A stretch of DNA of 22,154 nucleotides from IMG/VR virus record IMGVR_UViG_3300032265_000921, positions 1-22,154 of that record, one strand, 5' to 3'. This DNA is from a virus. Below are positions 19,304 through 22,154 of this stretch, piece after piece. Each line of letters starts with the position of its first letter. Position 1 is the stretch's first letter. The notes under the pieces are model-generated. The model was not told the origin of the DNA and did not search any database. It saw nothing but the letters and a program-made list of their open reading frames with translations. The position numbers were made by a program, and so were the translations under genes.

Positions 19304-20992
19304 ATGGCTCAATTCAGCGGAATGTGGACTCTTAGTCAAGTAAGTCAAGCGGTCAAAGCTGGTCTTTGGATAGGTACACCTCCGACTGCAATTGAGTATC
19401 TTGTTGTTGCTGGTGGTGGTACTGGCAGGATTGGTGGCGGTGGTGCAGGGGGATTACTTGCTGGATATGCTGGCCTTACATCTGGTACATCGTATTTTGT
19501 AACTGTAGGTGCTGGCGGCGCAGGTGGCGGGCAAACTTGGGGTTATTCTGGTGCAACCTCTGGTTCTAATTCTGTTTTTGACGCTGCTGGTTCTGGATCA
19601 TTTGCAGGTCGTATTGTTGCTACGGGCGGTGGTTTAGGTGGAGCTTATCTCGGCGGTTCTGGTGGCTCTGGCGGTGGCGGTGGCGCACCTTCTGCTGATC
19701 CTACTATTTCTGGCGGTTCAGGAATATCTGGACAAGGAAATGCTGGCGGTTTGAGTTATACAAATGCAGGATCAGCGGGTAGCGATGGTGGAGGCGGTGG
19801 AGGCGCAGGGACTGCTGGTTTAAACGCTCCTCCTAACACTGCTTATGGCGGAAATGGCGGAGCTGGAGTCGCTTCTGCAATCACAGGAACTGTGATCACT
19901 TATGCTGGTGGTGGGGGTGGTGGCGGTTATACGTCTGCTGGTATAGGTGGAGCAGGTGGCGGTGGAAATGGCGCTCCAAATGCTGGGACTGCGGCATCTG
20001 GTTCTGCAAATAGTGGTGGTGGAGGAGGGGGCGCTTCTTTCTCTACTGCGGCGTGCGGTGGCGGTGGTTCAGGCATAGTTGTTGTGCGCTATCCAGGATC
20101 AATTCAATACTTCACTGGTGGCACAGTAACGTATTCCGCTGGTTATGTTGTTCACAAATTTATATCCTCAGATACATTGGCCCCAACAACACCAACTAAT
20201 TTGCTTGGTGCAAACACAATTGTCTTTTTCTCTTCTGGCACATGGACAGCCCCCGCTGGTGCGACTCAGGTTCAATACCTAGTTGTTGCGGGTGGCGCTG
20301 GTGGTGGTAACAGTATTTTTAGTGGCGGTGGTGGTGGAGCAGGTGGCGGCGGTGCTGGGGCTCTATTGACCGCTACAGGAATGTCTGTGACTGCTGGAAC
20401 TACTTACACAGTTACTGTTGGTGCTGGCGGCAATGCTGGTATTGTTTTTGGCGGTGCGCCTGCTGTTGGTGGAAATTCTGTATTTAATGGAATAACTTCT
20501 ACTGGTGGCGGTATAGGCGCTTCATACAATGGTTCATATGCTAGTGGAGGTAATGGCGGTTCTGGTGGCGGAGGTGGCGGTAACAGTCCATACACATCCG
20601 CAGGTACGGGAACCACTGGTGGAAACAACGGCGGTATTGGTGTTAATAGCACAGGACAAGGTGGTGGCGGTGGCGGTGCTGGTGGGGCTGGTACAAGCGG
20701 TGCTGGAAGCACTGGCGGTGCTGGCGGTGCTGGCACTGCGTCTTCCATTACAGGAACTTCTATAACTTACGCTGGTGGTGGAGGCGGAGGTGGCTGGGTT
20801 AGCACTGCTGGTGGAACTGCCACTGGTGGAGGAGGTGCTGGTGGTACAGGCGGCTCTGGAAACTCTAGCACTAACGGAGCAAACGGAACGGCTGGTACTG
20901 GCGGTGGCGGTGGCGGAAGCGGTGCTGGATCAACAACTTCGGCTAATGGCGGTAACGGTGGATCAGGTATCGTAATTATCAAGTGGAGTTAA
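19304..20992 (+). CDS. Glycine-rich tail adhesin 4, two modules in one protein
   Basis: A 562-residue protein. The start MAQFSGMWTLSQVSQAVKAGLW was chosen over an in-frame ATG at 19262 inside the previous gene; the ribosome site is weak. The first glycine module spans about residues 27-260 (IEYLVVAGGG to GIVVVRYPGS) and a linker spans about 260-300 (YVVHKFISSDTLAPTTPTNLLGAN). The second module begins TIVFFSSGTWTAPAGATQVQYLVVAGG (about 303) and ends GGNGGSGIVIIKWS at the C-terminus. The second module lacks the closing SGTITF motif of the others. The doubling suggests a fusion of two adhesin units, perhaps a longer tip with two receptor surfaces. It is the largest of the array. Confidence 0.8.
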   Translation: MAQFSGMWTLSQVSQAVKAGLWIGTPPTAIEYLVVAGGGTGRIGGGGAGGLLAGYAGLTSGTSYFVTVGAGGAGGGQTWGYSGATSGSNSVFDAAGSGSFAGRIVATGGGLGGAYLGGSGGSGGGGGAPSADPTISGGSGISGQGNAGGLSYTNAGSAGSDGGGGGGAGTAGLNAPPNTAYGGNGGAGVASAITGTVITYAGGGGGGGYTSAGIGGAGGGGNGAPNAGTAASGSANSGGGGGGASFSTAACGGGGSGIVVVRYPGSIQYFTGGTVTYSAGYVVHKFISSDTLAPTTPTNLLGANTIVFFSSGTWTAPAGATQVQYLVVAGGAGGGNSIFSGGGGGAGGGGAGALLTATGMSVTAGTTYTVTVGAGGNAGIVFGGAPAVGGNSVFNGITSTGGGIGASYNGSYASGGNGGSGGGGGGNSPYTSAGTGTTGGNNGGIGVNSTGQGGGGGGAGGAGTSGAGSTGGAGGAGTASSITGTSITYAGGGGGGGWVSTAGGTATGGGGAGGTGGSGNSSTNGANGTAGTGGGGGGSGAGSTTSANGGNGGSGIVIIKWS

Positions 20993-20993
20993 G

Positions 20994-22154
20994 ATGACAC
21001 AAGCTCGCAATTTATCTCTATTCGCTGATAACGTATCATCTTCTGGAACCGTTGCTGTCGCTGGCATTAACGCTACAGGGACACCTTCTAGTTCAACATA
21101 TCTTCGGGGTGATGGTACGTGGACAACAGCAGGTAGCCCACCTGGCGGCTCTACAACACAAATTCAATATAACAATGCGGGTGCTTTTGCGGGTAGTGCT
21201 AATTTAACCTTTGATGGAACTAATGTACAAGTTGCTAATTCATTAAAGTCTGCAAACACTTTTGGATTTAAGAATCGTATTATCAATGGTGGGATGGTGA
21301 TTGACCAGCGTAATGCTGGTGCTAGTGTTACTCCAGCAGGCGGAAATTATACTTTAGATAGATGGACTTTTCAATTATCACAATCTTCAAAACTTACTTG
21401 TCAACAAAACGCAGGTTCTGTAACTCCGCCAGCGGGATTTACTAATTATTTAGGAATTACATCAAGTTCAGCATACTCTATTGGTGCAGGAGATTTTTTT
21501 TCTGTTAGACAAGTTATTGAAGGCTTTAATATTGCTGATTTAAATTTTGGTTCAGCCAATGCTAAAACTGTAACTTTATCATTTTGGGTTCGCAGTTCTT
21601 TAACGGGAACTTTTGGTGGTGTTTTAACAAATAGTAATTACACAAGAAGTTATCCTTTTACTTACACAATTTCTTCTGCAAATACTTGGGAACAAAAATC
21701 TATTACTATTGCTGGAGATACAACTGGAACTTGGGCTACAAATAATGCCGCTGGACTTAACGTTGAATTTGGTTTAGGTATTGGTTCAACATATAGCGGT
21801 ACTGCTGGAGCGTGGTCTAGTTCTGCTTATGATTCAGCCACAGGAGCAACATCCGTAGTCGGTACAAATGGAGCAACTTTTTACATCACAGGAGTACAAC
21901 TAGAAGTAGGTTCACAAGCCACAAGTTTTGACTATCGTTCTATTGGTACTGAGTTGGCTTTGTGTCAGAGGTATTGCACAGTTTTTGGAACCCCCTCATT
22001 GAATCAATCTGTTCACCTTGGGACGGGTTCCATGTACACGGGAACCGCTGTCAACATATCTGTTGCTCTTCCAGTGTCCATGCGGACAACTCCAACAATT
22101 TCAAAAACAGTAAATGGTTCGAGTGTATGGTTGCAAGTTTATATTGGCTCAAGC
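20994..22154 (+). CDS. Tail fibre protein, C-terminus cut by the window edge
   Basis: An open frame of 387 codons without a stop before the window ends. It starts MTQARNLSLFADNVSSSGTVAVAG at an ATG two bases after the previous stop. The N-terminal part has fibre repeats (YLRGDGTWTTAGSPPGG; IQYNNAGAFAGSANLTFDGT). At about 88-115 the phrase FKNRIINGGMVIDQRNAGASVTPAGGNYTLDRW matches a widespread phage fibre domain. At about 297-322, ITGVQLEVGSQATSFDYRSIGTELALCQRY is its usual closing signature. The remaining sequence (from about 323) is a further C-terminal part. It is likely the main distal fibre that binds host sugars. Full length is unknown. Confidence 0.88.
   Translation, partial: MTQARNLSLFADNVSSSGTVAVAGINATGTPSSSTYLRGDGTWTTAGSPPGGSTTQIQYNNAGAFAGSANLTFDGTNVQVANSLKSANTFGFKNRIINGGMVIDQRNAGASVTPAGGNYTLDRWTFQLSQSSKLTCQQNAGSVTPPAGFTNYLGITSSSAYSIGAGDFFSVRQVIEGFNIADLNFGSANAKTVTLSFWVRSSLTGTFGGVLTNSNYTRSYPFTYTISSANTWEQKSITIAGDTTGTWATNNAAGLNVEFGLGIGSTYSGTAGAWSSSAYDSATGATSVVGTNGATFYITGVQLEVGSQATSFDYRSIGTELALCQRYCTVFGTPSLNQSVHLGTGSMYTGTAVNISVALPVSMRTTPTISKTVNGSSVWLQVYIGSS

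Noticed and set aside
16106-20982. Proline-rich minus-strand frames (for example 16106-16351, 20404-20748 and 20767-20982)
   Set aside because: They are antisense to the glycine-coding codons (GGN read backwards as NCC gives Pro/Ala) and simply mirror the adhesin genes.
15981-20992. Diversity-generating retroelement target in the adhesin region
   Set aside because: No reverse transcriptase gene or template/variable repeat pair was seen in the window; it could lie outside it.

Overview
This window looks like part of a tailed-phage genome, most likely podovirus-like and from an aquatic setting. It may be a metagenomic contig, because both ends cut through genes. The evidence is a contiguous, tightly packed rightward block: terminase small and large subunits, a ~700-residue portal, a coiled-coil scaffold-like protein, a 330-residue coat protein, head-tail adaptors, then a long series of tail and fibre genes. 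No tape-measure, sheath or major tail-tube gene is visible between the adaptors and the fibres, which argues for a short tail. No integrase, repressor of the CI type, transposase, rRNA, tRNA or CRISPR array was seen. The host cannot be read from the sequence; a freshwater betaproteobacterium is only a guess from overall style.

Layout: (1) Positions 1-1709 hold seven small leftward genes (one cut by the window edge), several coupled by ATGA stop/start overlaps. They encode a two-helix membrane protein, a CxxC/CxxC zinc-ribbon-like protein, and several short proteins I do not recognise. Inside this block, 849-1218 carries ten copies of the 8-mer GGATAATT (either strand), resembling iterons or DnaA boxes. 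(2) Positions 1710-2451 are a 742-bp divergent intergenic region without a convincing gene. It contains inverted repeats, a 24-bp direct repeat, a very GC-rich multi-arm hairpin and a promoter. It lies just upstream of the packaging genes, where pac/cos sites and regulatory RNAs are often found. (3) Positions 2452-9932 are the packaging and head module, opened by a 53-residue ribbon-helix-helix protein and closed by a UUCG-tetraloop terminator. (4) Positions 9979-10654 hold two tandem paralogous beta-rich structural proteins between two terminators. (5) Positions 10726-22154 hold the adaptor, tail and fibre module. It includes a BppU-like protein, a protein with 18-residue tandem repeats, a modular fibre, four genes with polyglycine domains (five modules in total), a conserved 121-residue phage protein, and a last tail fibre that runs off the right edge.

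How the parts fit: the terminase subunits would dock at the portal and fill a shell built from coat and scaffold proteins. The two adaptors and the following proteins would complete the neck and tail, and the fibres and glycine-rich proteins would form receptor-binding tips. The most interesting non-gene signals are the GGATAATT array, a 22-bp exact inverted repeat linking the leftward operon to the promoter of the ribbon-helix-helix gene, and the structured intergenic region. The most interesting gene-level signals are the polyglycine adhesin array and the 54-bp tandem repeats.
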